From Glandiceps talaboti (Eukaryota > Hemichordata > Enteropneusta > Spengelidae): a DNA stretch of 47,500 nucleotides. This document shows, piece after piece, positions 18,570-33,908 of this stretch (position 1 is the first letter of the stretch; every line of letters starts with the position of its first letter). Where the stretch lies: assembly GCF_964340395.1 (NCBI RefSeq), contig NC_135551.1, forward strand, positions 29,183,380-29,230,879, read 5' to 3'. Under the pieces are notes generated by a model that was not told the DNA's origin, ran no database searches, and worked only from the letters and a program-made list of their open reading frames with translations. Both the position numbers and the translations under genes were made by a program.

Positions 18570-19626
18570 CGAGCAAGAATCTCAGTTCACGCAGCTGACC
18601 TGGAAATTCTAAACATAACAGATGAAGGTCAGATGTACTGGATGTAAACTTGATCCCCGTTCAGCTGTTCTAGTTGTCCGGTTGCCCTTTAAAAATACCC
18701 CCTCGGCCCTCTATCGCTAGTCACACTTTATGATGATTTTTTGTCTACGTGTATGGTCTTTACGAATATCAAGCGAACTACGTAGGACCTTCCTTTCTGC
18801 TTGTAACAAATGTTCGTGGAGACCACGGAGACACCTATTATTTCTTCGATTCGTCTTTAAGAAAAATATCACAATTCTGCTACTACAAATGTATTATATA
18901 CATTTTTTAGATGTAGACATGGGAATTATATTAAAGTCACAGCGTTACTATATTTTGAGCTTGTAGACAAGGAAAACAACAATCTATGAAATAATACGCG
19001 CCCTTATGGTGGCGAGGACCTTATTGTATCACTTTAATTTTTTTATTTGAAATGACTATTGTAAAGCATATAACAGAAAACCAATGATGTGACATTGACA
19101 ATACATTTGTAGGTGATATTACAATCGATTTGTTGGAATCATTGCCCTCAATATCATCATATTCTTGGCATTTATCAGACAAAATCTCGTTTAAGCATAC
19201 TTTATGATTATTTTCTAAGTAAAAGTCCATTTATAACGTTATCATTTTTCAAAGACGGAACATGAAATGAAATTGTGTTTAGGAAGAGTATCAAGTCAAG
19301 AACATGACCCGAAAAATGTTGGCAATGTTAGCAATGCATACTTTTACAACAGACGTTACATATCACCCAACAAAGCTGAAGGAACAGATGTCCAAAACAT
19401 TTTACACACTTCGAACATAAAATTTATTAGTAACGGCTTAGCCGTTTGAGGAATGGCCACTATGACAGACAGCAGGCTCTCATTTTCACAAGAATGTAGT
19501 CCTGGAATGATCTTGATGATGAAAACCAGGCTCCGAAACAGTGCAAAACAAAATAAAAAAGTGCTTTCAAAGTTCACAAAGAATTCCCTTCAAACAGTAC
19601 AATTATAAAAGAACACGGAAAGTACA
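18570..19626. other. Popeye A upstream region, no gene seen
   Basis: Promoter-proximal sequence followed by AT-rich intergenic DNA. I recognise no protein or RNA gene. Confidence 0.4.
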
Positions 19627-19637
19627 TACGCACGCAC

Positions 19638-19669
<32 letters not shown>

Positions 19670-19677
19670 GCGCACGC

Positions 19678-19759
<82 letters not shown>
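19627..19759. repeat. Alternating purine-pyrimidine tract (CA)n-(CG)9-(CA)n-(TA)n
   Basis: CA/CG dinucleotides run from 19627 to 19728 with a pure (CG)9 core at 19655-19672 and one AAA interruption. About 16 TA units follow to 19759. The CG/CA part can adopt left-handed Z-DNA and the TA part can extrude a cruciform. Confidence 0.9.
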
Positions 19760-19765
<6 letters not shown>

Positions 19766-19837
19766 ATAATATAAACTCAGTATATGTAAAATGGCTATAC
19801 TGAAGTAAGCATTACTCAATATATGTATGTAGAGCGG

Positions 19838-20026
19838 TTGGTATAAATAACACAATATCAAGCAAGATACTCACTAGTCGTTACAGAGTTTCACGCTGTA
19901 CAGTTGAGTTGTGATCATCAGACAATCAGTATAGAACTATACCGTTAGTCGTCTGATGATGGCAACAACGTGAAAAAATGTGTAACGACTCCTGAATATC
20001 TTGCTTGATTGTGTTATAAATATGGA
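19838..20026. mobile_element. Fold-back element with hammerhead-like cores in both arms
   Basis: Left arm GGTATAAATAACACAAT....CAAGCAAGAT....GTCGTTACA is the inverse of the right arm TGTAACGAC....ATCTTGCTTGATTGTGTTATAAATA over about 90 bp each, imperfectly. The two arms meet around 19935. Both arms, read outward, contain CTGATGA, then GAAA, then GTAACGAC. Penelope-like retroelements are known to carry hammerhead ribozymes in their terminal repeats and to form inverted arrangements, so a Penelope-derived remnant is the best guess. Confidence 0.55.
19947..19990 (+). ncRNA. Hammerhead-ribozyme-like motif (type I order), probably degenerate
   Basis: Order on the plus strand: AGTCGT, CTGATGA, 12 bases, GAAA, 6 bases, GTA, ACGACT. 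AGTCGT and ACGACT form a perfect 6-bp stem I around the core, GTA is a valid NUH cleavage triplet, and CTGATGA and GAAA are the canonical core boxes in correct order. Stem II (GGCAACAACG region) does not pair convincingly and stem III is nearly absent. The opposite arm (19927-19875, minus) has the same boxes with a C-G closing pair for stem III. Activity is doubtful; descent from a hammerhead is plausible. Confidence 0.3.
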
Positions 20027-20740
20027 TAGTAAGGGAACATATTATTCAGTTATATTATTCAGAGAACCCCCTTTATGTGAGGAAAGCCGACTTTTATGTG
20101 CGTGATCTATATACTATTCGTTCATATTTTATCATTTGGTTCATTAAAATTGAATGCGATGAGAATTGGCAGGACAGGTTCTTTATCTACTAGTCTCATC
20201 ACCATATATAGAAATGTATTTGTCAGGCAGGTTTGATTTGTAGTAGAGCGGGTGATGTAATTTCGTATGGCTTAGTGTTCGCGAATATTTATTTTATTCC
20301 AATCCTGCACTTATTTATTGCTCGACGAGAGACAAAAACAAACAGCTGATTATAAGTGGTATTATAAGATCGATTGATTGATTGCTGCTAAGTGAAGGCG
20401 ATAGGTCGCGGTCAGAATTAACCGCAGTAGTGGGGCATGAGGAGAAATGGGGGGGGGGGGGTTAAAGAGAGGGAAGGGGGGCTATGATTTTGTTTGTGTG
20501 TACTGATGGAGACATCCGTAAACTTGACACTTTTGGTAGACTAAATAAGGTGACATTTATACTACTTGGTAGTGGCGATTTTACATTTCTATTTCAGAAA
20601 AGTAATCATCAAAGACCAAATCGTTGTAGACTATTTAACCCGACCTTCCAAAGTTACCAGAGGTAGACAGACCTTAGCAAACAAACTAATCATTAGTAGA
20701 GGACAGACTTGTACCTTTGTAAAATTTACCTACCATATAT
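20027..20740. other. Non-coding, no gene seen
   Basis: AT-rich intergenic sequence with a poly(G) tract at 20449-20461 and no recognisable gene. Confidence 0.4.
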
Positions 20741-21099
<359 letters not shown>

Positions 21100-24000
21100 G
21101 TCTGTAATGGCCACCTACATGTCCTTATTTTCAAACGTGTTCACCGAGGGAGTGCAGTACTCCCTTCTAACACCTGTACCCTCCCTACCAGCTATTATAA
21201 TGATGATGTTTCAACACCCCCCCTCCCCCATCAAGTGTGTTCATTTCGGGAGACCATGAAAATATTTGAGAGCGCAAAGGGGAGGGAGCGGTGAAATTAA
21301 TGTTGTTGACCACAGTATATTTTCTCCCCAAGCCCCCCTTGCCGTATATTCAGCCCACAGCCTTACATTGACCCAGTCACCTTGTCAGTCTGATTTGACC
21401 CCAATTCATTATGCTATCATGTCGATTTTGAGAGTTGTCAATGACTTTATAATGATCGACTTACTAGAGTTGTGTGCGCCTTTTATCTTTTCCGACTAAA
21501 TTGAAATTGATATCAACACGACTGAAATGTTTCCGAGTTCGTGACTTTTATAGCGGGAACAACAAGAAAAGTGCATTTTGTTTTCGTCAGCCTGTCACAC
21601 ATTAGTTAAACCTCCTATGACACGAATGACGTCATTGTTGTTGATAGTAAATTGAAATTGTCGGACCTTATGACAACATCAATTTTCCCCAATAAATCTC
21701 CGGCTGACAAATCCTACCGTAACAACATGAAGATCATGAAGGTTGCTCTGTTCTGGGTCTGTTTATGCAACAAATAACGCGGAATTGTTTCTCATATTAA
21801 TATACCTAGATGTTCATGTTATACGTTTGATTTGATACTAGGAATACAAGGTCTGTGTTACACTGTCACTGTATTTAGATTGGATTGTCTATCGTTGTGT
21901 TTACTATACCCCTATGGGAAAAGCGCTCAATTACAAACTATGAAAACGTCATATTAAAGCAATTCAAACTTTATCGAATTCAACAGCTGCTCCGCAGTCA
22001 TTTTGGGGTCGTTCCATTTCTTTTTTTTTAAGTTGGCGCTCTATTTACAAGGGTTACTCAGTGAAAACTATTATAAAGATTGGATATCGTTGACGGTCTG
22101 CAATCGACCATCTCCATATTTATTTTTAAAGAACCGAGTTCTCAAAATAGACGATTTGAACCACTTGACGCCGATGTGACGTTACAAGTCTAAAGCGAGG
22201 CTCTTAACCTTGTCATCATTTGTTACAATAAACTTCATACGTTGCTTTAATACTGTATATTTTGAATCTTCAGAGTTCAATTTCTTCGTTTTAAGTCCCA
22301 CTTATATTCGACCGTGACCACTTTCGGCTTTGTAGCGCTCTCACATTGAAAAGGCGATGGTGTCCTTGTAAAGAGCGCATTGCGCATCTTTTATGTTAAA
22401 AGTCACGTGATTGTGAGCAAGCACAGTTATTTATAGCACCCCCCCCCCAATATTATTATAAAATAAATCAGGTCTATAAATCTTATTTGTAAATGTATTT
22501 ATTATTGATACACGCCTACATACACAATATGAATTATTACGAATATCAATATGGAAAATAATTCTAAATAACTATGATTGACATTAATTAAACTGATTTG
22601 TTGTTACCAGTAACGTCATTTTTATCCAACGTTATAACTCTAAGTCGAAATATTCTGTAGTTTTGAAAGTACAGGCGTTAAAATTGATTAGTATAGGTGA
22701 AAAGGCTACGTGTGATGGCAGTATACTACACATGTTTCAATACTCTGTTCATCATCGTCGCAGTAATTTCATGAAATAGAATAAACAAAAAATATCTCTC
22801 TATTCTTACACGTTTTAAATGTATTGCCATCGCTTGAACATATCGACCGAGTCTTCGGGGAGTCGTCCTTCATTGCATGGAACATGCTTACAGTGTTGGG
22901 AAATCGATAGAAGTCGACACTTTTTGTGATGTTATCCGATGTTTTAAATATGGAAACAACACTGGAATGATATGTGTTTTATTTGGTGTAAGTGAGTGGT
23001 CGTTTTAGCTGTAGTAAGTGTTTAGTCTAGTTGTACTTCCTATAAATAACTTAGTTTCCATACACGTGATGATACGTGGCATTTCAACCTCTATATCATC
23101 AGGTCATTTACCCATCATGCATTGTGGCATGTAGTGGCAATATATCTTTCTTATCATGTGCACATTTTTTAATTTAAGCGTGACACGATACTTTATCATA
23201 ATGACTCATTATTTGGGGAGCTGGGGAGGGGACTGGTCCTCCTGGTGGTTGCTATTATGCATTTCCTATATCGTGTGAAGTCAAAGGAATATGTCATTTC
23301 AACCCTGGACAGTTTGAATACCTTTAATTGTGAAATCTTGGAAACGTCAAAACATGCAACTTCTCAAAAAAAAAAACTATATCGTTGCCATGGCAACCAG
23401 TTCGATTCCACTTTTCTTACTTTTGAAATTTCGTGACATTGTACTGATTGTTATGAGTTAGTACGGAATCCATGTTGTTTCACATCAAACTAGCACACAG
23501 TCACTCTAACTTTGATAATGAAAATATTCAGAAGTTCCTTCACCGATCCTCCTACCAGATCGAATTACTAGTTTCTATCGCATATAACTCATCTTTAAAA
23601 AACGTTTCAACATTTGAACACAATGCGATTCCACGTCATTCTTTTACTGCGGAATCATCATTCTCGCGAGATTAATATAAATAAAACAACAACAATTCAT
23701 AAAGTTATTTACAAGTGATTGTTATATGACATTGTAAATCATTCTCCATAGTAAATTTGTCTGTAATTATCCATTGGCTTTGTATTATTTGTCTAACTGA
23801 AGACTAAAGAGAGCTCAGGACGGTCATAGACGTATACTAGTGTGACGTCATGGTAAGTTATGACGTCAGATGCAAACTTGACTTTCAAAACATGCCACTG
23901 CCAGTAAAAATAACTTGTGCATTTAGTTTTCAATTCCCTCGATATAAAGACTGTAGTGCAACGACCTTAGTGTTTGGACATGTTTTATGGGCTCTGTTCT

Positions 24001-24224
24001 ATCATATACCTCAAACAAAATACAATTCAGTTCATACACGGAATGAATAAATATATAAATAAATAAGCAAGACTTCCAAACTATTCTGTCATTATGGAGG
24101 AGAGTACTCGCACATGTACGTAATTATTAATATAAACCATATCACACACAAATATATATGGTTCTCAATAACACTCACTCAACTCAAAAGGTGTCAAGTT
24201 AAGTAGCAATGTGTATATATATGC
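21100..24224. other. Non-coding interval, no gene seen
   Basis: Several short frames show no homology that I recognise. A small hairpin GGGAGT/ACTCCC lies near 21149-21165. Three TGACGTCA octamers occur at 21627, 23843 and 23861, the last two only 18 bases apart. Confidence 0.4.
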
Positions 24225-26000
<1,776 letters not shown>

Positions 26001-26064
26001 ATACATACATACATACATACATACATACATACATACATACATACATACATACATACATACATAC
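26001..26064. repeat. (ATAC)n microsatellite
   Basis: Sixteen ATAC units without interruption. Confidence 0.95.
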
Positions 26065-26717
<653 letters not shown>

Positions 26718-27424
26718 TTCACATAGGTGTGTCTGTAAATGATGAGTCCTCATTACTTTTTACCTAATGACTTTGTTACATTTTGATTCTGTAATGAATA
26801 TCTTATAAGATTTCCCTTAGGGTTTATCATAGCCTGACCCATTTTGGAATGAAGTAGTTACTTATTGAAAAGAGGACAATGTAAGTTGCGTATTATGGTC
26901 AATATATATATTTGCATGGTTTGGCTTTTCTCATCGAAACCATTAATATCAATTACATGTATTGAATTCCAATATTAATCACCAGATAATGTAAACCTGC
27001 TCTGTCGCATGCCAAATATTTAACTTGTTCTGCATTAAGCTTTATGGTATCCCCATAACACAGAGAGATATGCAATGTTCAGCCACCTGTTATTGCACAA
27101 TACAGTATATCAACTTAATTCGTTTTAATGTCATGGATATCAAGTCAGTAACAGCTGTTGTAGCTTGTAACTTCAGAAAAGTCAAACTGTAACCATCATT
27201 TTGAAAATGGCCTGGTGGTGAAGGAAACGAGAGGGGGGATGTTTACCTATGTACTCGCAATCAGTATCGAAATAATTGAAACCTTGGTCTTGATTGCTAT
27301 GGTGGTTCTTCTCAATTGCAATTCTTATTTAGGTTCAAACCTAGAACGGCAGAACAATCATTTTAAAATAATTCCTAAACTCTCTAGGATGTATATCGTC
27401 AATGGCGGCCACGCGTAAGCGTTC

Positions 27425-27628
27425 ATTTGATTGAAACATTGGCATTGGAACCTCTGTCCTACCAGGTCTCCGACTATACAGCTGTTGTGGGCCACGCCAT
27501 AGTGCAGTGGCGGTTGAAATCTCGTCCAAGGAGCTTGGCTATTGTAGAAACAAGTGGCAGTGGCGAGACTCGAACCAGCAACATTCAGATTTCAAGTCGG
27601 CCACTCTAACCAATGACCATCGCGATCA
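27425..27628 (-). mobile_element. tRNA-derived SINE
   Basis: The minus strand from about 27628 starts with a tRNA-like head. The A box lies in TGGTCATTGGTTAGAGTGG (27619-27601). An anticodon-like loop CTTGAAA (TGA) is inside GACTTGAAATCTG, resembling tRNA-Ser(UGA). A near-perfect B box GGTTCGAGTCTC follows at 27576-27565. The spacing fits an internal RNA polymerase III promoter. There is no long variable arm and the acceptor ends do not pair, so it is not a working tRNA. A tRNA-unrelated body of about 130 bp follows (blocks CAATAGCCAAGCTCCTTGG, GCGTGGCCCACAACAGCTG, AGTCGGAGACCTGG). The 3' boundary and target duplication were not resolved. Confidence 0.75.
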
Positions 27629-27639
27629 TGGCTTGTCCC

Positions 27640-28666
27640 GATCCCGTAGACCACCAAGTTCATTCAAATAATCGTCAATGGTAATAAAAACTAGCTGATT
27701 TTGTCCTGTATATCAATAATTGTCATTTTGTTCATTTGCAGGTCTAATATTTTATGCTATTATGAAGTGTAATGTCAAAACTCATTTTAAAAGTAATATA
27801 TAATATGAGTGAATACAGCTCTATCTGTAACAAACCTTTTCCTTTAGCATTCTATTTCTTTGCAAGTCAGAACCCCTTTCACAGTGAGTATGCAGTCTAA
27901 GAAAAGAAAGACACTCCTTGGTCTGATTCCAAACTAAATTTTAATAAAGAATCTACCATCTAAGAAAGACGCAATAGATTGCATATATTAGACCCTATGT
28001 ATTATAAACTATAAGGATTGTGAAATGAGATAGGAACGTTTTGATGAGGTTATCTCTCAGATTTCAAACAGGAAACTCTTGTCATTAATCATGTGAGATA
28101 TAAAGTATATAATAGAATAAATTTTAGAATATCAATTACTGTATTTGATTACTTCTCAACATAGAAAGCACGTTTGTACAAAACCCCTGTCTATGGTTTG
28201 TATCCAGGGACTTAAAAAAATCGTACAATTCCTCGCAGTAACCCTGCACAACAACTGTCAAACCAATCCATGTAAGTTATCTTATCTACATTTTGCACTT
28301 TCACAAACATCGAGTAGATTAATATGTACGAATTATCAATTAAGGGTGCAGTTTCAAATTTAGAAGAATTAGTATGAATAGCAAAAATTCAATGGAATAT
28401 ACGATGACATGTATTAATTCAAAAATCGATGAATTTAGGATTTCAAATAATGACTTTTCAATTCATGTATATCTGAGTTTATATCGATAGAGGTATACTT
28501 TACTACATGTAGTTAGTATATCAATACCTTAGAAAATGATATATGGCAGGCAGTAATATTATCAGTCGATTGTGCATTATCTCATTTATCATTCTCTACT
28601 ATGACTAATTTAAAACACCATTATGATAATTCATTTGAGATTGTTTGGCTGATTATCTCGTATGAC
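27640..28666. other. Non-coding, no gene seen
   Basis: AT-rich intergenic DNA with no recognisable gene or repeat family. Confidence 0.4.
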
Positions 28667-28697
<31 letters not shown>

Positions 28698-29283
28698 TGT
28701 ATGTATGTATGTATGTGTGTGTGTGTGTGTGTGTGGATGTATGTATGTATGTATGTATGTATGTATGTATGTATGTATGTATGTATGTATGTATGTATGT
28801 ATGTATGAGTGTGTGTATGTATGTATGTATGTATGTATGTATGTATGTATGTATGTATGTATGTGTGTGTGTGTGTGTCTGTCTGTCTGTCTGTCTGTCT
28901 CTGTCTGTCTGTTTGTCTGTCTGTCTGTCGGTGTGTATGTATGTATGCATGTATGTATGTATGTATGTATGTATGTGTGTGTGTGTGTCTGTCTGTCTGT
29001 CTGTCTGTCTGTATGTATGTATGTATGTATGTATGTATGTATGCATGTATGCATGTATGTATGTATGTATGTATGTATGTATGTATGTATGTATGTATGT
29101 ATGTATGTATGTATGTATGTATGTCTGTCTGTCTGCCTGTCTGTCTTTATGTATGTATGTATGTATGTATGTATGTATGTATGTATGTATGTATGTATGT
29201 ATGTATGTATGTGTGTGTGTATGTATGTATGTATGTAGGTAGGTAGGTAGGTAGGTAGGTAGGTAGGTAAGTAGGTAGGTAGG
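28667..29283. repeat. 617-bp composite (GTAT)n / (GT)n / (CTGT)n / (GTAG)n array
   Basis: Blocks of GTAT alternate with GT and CTGT runs at least three times and end in about 12 GTAG units (29236-29283). The regular block order (GTAT, GT, CTGT, GTAT) recurs, pointing to larger-scale duplication within the array. Because the unit is four bases, all six frames can stay open for hundreds of bases; none is a gene. Confidence 0.95.
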
Positions 29284-31923
29284 ATATGTTCAGACAGATA
29301 CATGGGTGGATTAATGTATTGATGGAGGAATATATAAATCATTCGTCTGTTGGACATCTGAAGAAAACTTGTTGTGTTTTCATAGTCGCCTACAAAGTTG
29401 GTTTTCGGTAAATTTGATTAAAATGTAAAAGGATACTGATGACATCCGACAACAGGTCGATACATTGATTTGATGACGTAGGGTATTATAGATTTACATT
29501 AAATTCAATTCAATCCATTCCCATCTACAGTCATGAAATAACGTATTTTGCCATCCCTGTGCTGCTTTGTTAAATATTGAAGATGACCTAGCGCTCAAAA
29601 CCAGCATTATTCTTACTGCTAATGTTTAAACCAGCGAATATCATCATAACTCTCCTTCCTTAGAATATTTGAATCAGGACTACTCATACTTAATTGAATT
29701 GGTATGGCAATTAATTAATTAATTCGTATAATCTAACCTTCATCGAATTCTAAACCATTGAAGATTCCCTCTTCCTTTGTCGCAATGCACCTAGCACGAT
29801 CTGACAGATTAACTAAAATAAGATTATCGCCTGCCAAATCAACCAAATGTAATTTTGTTAAGTGTTACTAACGACACCAGAGAATGGATTTGAAGGGTCT
29901 ATATTTATAAAGCACGTGTTTTACTACTATTAGGTGTAATTTAGCCTGTCGGTCTTTCTTTTACGCCAGCCACTCTGTCTGTCACTGAGGGTACATCGAA
30001 TTATTGAATTCTTCTATGACAGTCTGCCGATGAACAGGTCTAAACTGTTAATGAAAGCAAGTAAAGAGGAATCACCTGAACATCAAAGCACTCTTTTCTC
30101 GTCTATTACACTTCAGACCACTAAGATTTTACACATTGTGTTTAGAAGCTGTGAAATTGCACACAAAATGAATGTTTCGCTTCAAAGGAAAATATATCAA
30201 ATTAAATGAAGTTGAAACTCTATCAAGTTGGAAAAAATATTTCTGATTATAGTGCTGATGACTCATGCCATGTTCATCTTGCTGTAGATGTGGTGAAAAT
30301 GTGGAACAAAACAAACGACACAAAACGATGGAAATAGAGGTAAATAAAAATCTAACCACTTTCACCACATCAGATTTTAATCACATTGTAGAAGGGGTTA
30401 CTGCTGTGTGATCGACCTCTGGATATACAACTCTAAAAAAATCAATCATTTTACAAGACACTGACACTGACAAAGTAACTTAGTATGTTTCATTACGTTG
30501 TCATTTTGACTTATAACCTTCATAGCAAGACAGCCATTTGCAAAACAGTTAATATTATAAACAATATCACTTTGTTTTTAACCACAAATAATATAATATT
30601 GGTTGCTCAGACCCGGCTACCATTCTAACCACCTCTCGCAGCTACAAATTATCCCACAGACCTTTGCATCTGAGCATGCTCAGTTGAAACATAAGTCGGC
30701 GTGAACGCCTAGGACTTTGAATTAAATTGTGCAATGCACTACCAAAAAAATGCACCTGTTATAATTATAAACGCATAGGCTTCTGGAAAAATTCATCAAC
30801 AAACATCTCTGCCGCCGAATAGCATTTAAAACACCACACAATGTTATTGCACATGCTATTTTCTCGGCCAGGCAAGATAACAGAATCATTAGTGACACAA
30901 TTCTCATCTAATGACAAAAGTACTTTTCCACTATTAACACACGATGAACACACTTCCGGGTTCAGAATCTGCCCCACCAGGCGTCTGCCTATGACGACAG
31001 CTGAAACTGTTATTGTCGACATGTACAAGAAAAGTTCACCAATTACAGGACCTATCAGACGAAAGCTAAATTTTATCCTAAACTTTTATACTATCATCGT
31101 CATGAACCTCGATTTCAACTTTTCACATCATTTTCATTTCAAATGGGTAAAATAATAAAAGATGTACGTTATAGATATATTAAATAGATATACGTAATGA
31201 CAGTGCTTTGACCTCAGTAGGTATTGTCTACTTCCAATGTCCCTGACTTTGAATTTCGTTTTTGAATAATACTAAATGGATTACTAGTATGTACAGCTAC
31301 TTAGCATTCCTTGAATACCAGTCATGTTTACACGTACATGTCGTATATGATGGTAATATGATAATGTTACATGTTATCGCTGCAGGAGCTTATTAACTGC
31401 TTTTTTTCCATCATTGAAGAACGACCTTACAGGCTTACTATCCATCATAAAACTATATGGGCTATACGATTTCACCATACGTGATTGGAAGGAAGAAAGA
31501 CTATGCATTCAGGGCAGCACTGCTTGATGTGATAAGTATTGACAATAGCAGAATACAGTTTCTGTTTTTAGATTTATTACCAGCCGTCATGACACAGACT
31601 TGTAGTCAGTTCAAAGATAGCCGTGCATATGGCTTTAGAAAACTATGAATATGGTTTTTTTTCAAGAAAAAGAAATGCGAGATGAGCTGCCTATGTTTCT
31701 GGATAACAGCAAGCCTATACTTAGGGTTTTATTTAAAGCGGGAACACAGCTCTGGTGAGAAAAAATAGTCGCTGTACTGGAGCTCTCGTTTACATTGGAA
31801 TTCACACTGCACTATGGCTTGTCATTGATCTCCAAACTTCTTGTGAATGAGTAGACAACATATGCCGCCACGAGTTAAACTGATAATAGTTCTAGATATT
31901 TCATTAATAATTCAAGTGCGTCC
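29284..31923. other. Non-coding interval, no gene seen
   Basis: Two overlapping opposite frames near 30765-31155 have no motif or splice support. No RNA gene is recognised. Confidence 0.4.
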
Positions 31924-33908
31924 ATGTAAGGTGCTACGTTAACCATGGCAAATCTCACCAAATCATACAATCGATGTAAGGTGCTACGTTAACCATGGCA
32001 AATCTCACCAAATTATAGAATCGATGTAAGGTGCTACGTTAACCATGGCACATCTCACCAAATCATAGAATCGATGTAAGGTGCTACGTTAACCATGGCA
32101 AATCTCACCAAATCATACAATCGATGTAAGGTGCTACGTTAACCATGGCAAATCTCACCAAATCATAGAATCGATGTAAGGTGCTACGTTAACCATGGCA
32201 AATCTCACCAAATTATAGAATCGATGTAAGGTGCTACGTTAACCAAGGCAAATCTCACCAAATCATACAATAGATGTAAGGTGCTACGTTAACCATGGCA
32301 AATCTCACCAAATTATAGAATCGATGTAAGGTGCTACGTTAACCATGGCAAATCTCACCAAATTATAGAATCGATGTAAGGTGCTACGTTAACCAAGGCA
32401 AATCTCACCAAATCATACAATAGATGTAAGGTGCTACGTTAACCATGGCAAATCTCACCAAATCATACAATCGATGTAAGGTGCTACGTTAACCATGGCA
32501 AATCTCACCAAATTATAGAATCGATGTAAGGTGCTACGTTAACCATGGCAAATCTCACCAAATTATAGAATCGATGTAAGGTGCTAGGGTTAACCATGGC
32601 AAATCTCACCAAATTATAGAATCGATGTAAGGTGCTACGTTAACCATGGCAAATCTCACCAAATTATAGAATCGATGTAAGGTGCTAGGGTTAACCATGG
32701 CAAATCTCACCAAATTATAGAATCGATGTAAGGTGCTACGTTAACCATGGCAAATCTCACCAAATTATAGAATCGATGTAAGGTGCTACGTTAACCATGG
32801 CAAATCTCACCAAATCATACAATCGATGTAAGGTGCTACGTTAACCATGGCAAATCTCACCAAATCATACAATCGATGTAAGGTGCTACGTTAACCATGG
32901 CAAATCTCACCAAATCATAGAATCGATGTAAGGTGCTACGTTAACCATGGCAAATCTCACCAAATCATACAATCGATGTAAGGTGCTACGTTAACCATGG
33001 CAAATCTCACCAAATTATAGAATCGATGTAAGGTGCTACGTTAACCATGGCAAATCTCACCAAATCTTACAATCGATGCAAGGTGCTACGTTAACCATGG
33101 CAAATCTCACCAAATCTTACAATCGATGCAAGGTGCTAGGGTTAACCATGGCAAATCTCACCAAATTATAGAATCGATGTAAGGTGCTAGGGTTAACCAT
33201 GGCAAATCTCACCAAATCATACAATCGATGTAAGGTGCTACGTTAACCATGACAAATCTCACCAAATTATACAATCGATGTAAGGTGCTACGTTAACCAT
33301 GACAAATCTCACCAAATCATACAATAGATGTAAGGTGCTACGTTAACCATGACAAATCTCACCAAATCATACAATAGATGTAAGATGCTACGTTAACCAT
33401 GACAAATCTCACCAAATTATAGAATCGATGTAAGGTGCTACGTTAACCATGGCAAATCTCACCAAATCATACAATAGATGTAAGGTGCTACGTTAACCAT
33501 GGCAAATCTCACCAAATCATAGAATCGATGTAAGGTGCTATGTTAACCATGACAAATCTCACCAAATTATACAATCGATGTAAGGTGCTATGTTAACCAT
33601 GACAAATCTCACCAAATCATAGAATCGATGTAAGGTGCTACGTTAACCATGGCAAATCTCACCAAATCATACAATCGATGTAAGGTGCTACGTTAACCAT
33701 GGCAAATCTCACCAAATTATAGAATCGATGTAAGGTGCTATGCTAACCATGGCAAATCTCACCAAATTATAGAATCGATGTAAGGTGCTACGTTAACCAT
33801 GGCAAATCTCACCAAATCATACAATCGATGTAAGGTGCTATGTTAACCATGGCAAATCTCACCAAATTATAGAATCGATGTAAGATGCTACGTTAACCAT
33901 GGCAAATC
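31924..33908. repeat. 50-bp minisatellite, 39 full units plus a 31-bp partial
   Basis: The unit begins ATGTAAGGTGCTACGTTAAC and continues CATGGCAAATCTCACCAAAT, then (C/T)ATA(C/G)AATCG. Thirty-five units are 50 bp and four are 51 bp, with GCTAGGGTTAAC for GCTACGTTAAC (near 32586, 32686, 33137, 33187). Main polymorphisms are CATAC versus TATAG just after CCAAAT, CCATGG to CCAAGG or CCATGA, and AATCG to AATAG. Neighbours are more than 90 percent alike. Stops occur in every frame, so it is not a repeat-coding exon. There are no spacers, so it is not a CRISPR array. Confidence 0.97.

Noticed and set aside
27565-27628. Functional tRNA-Ser gene
   Set aside because: A and B boxes are present, but acceptor arms do not pair, there is no long variable arm, and a SINE body follows directly.
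28601-29357. Open frames up to 234 codons on both strands (MYVC and THIH repeats)
   Set aside because: They consist almost wholly of tetranucleotide repeats, which stay open in all frames; no splice or domain evidence.
32586-33190. TAGGGTTA inside four minisatellite variants as telomere-like sequence
   Set aside because: It occurs once per unit in only four units and arises from a single-base insertion and a substitution; no tandem TTAGGG.
31924-33908. CRISPR-like regular array
   Set aside because: The 50-bp units are contiguous with no unique spacers, and the genome is eukaryotic.
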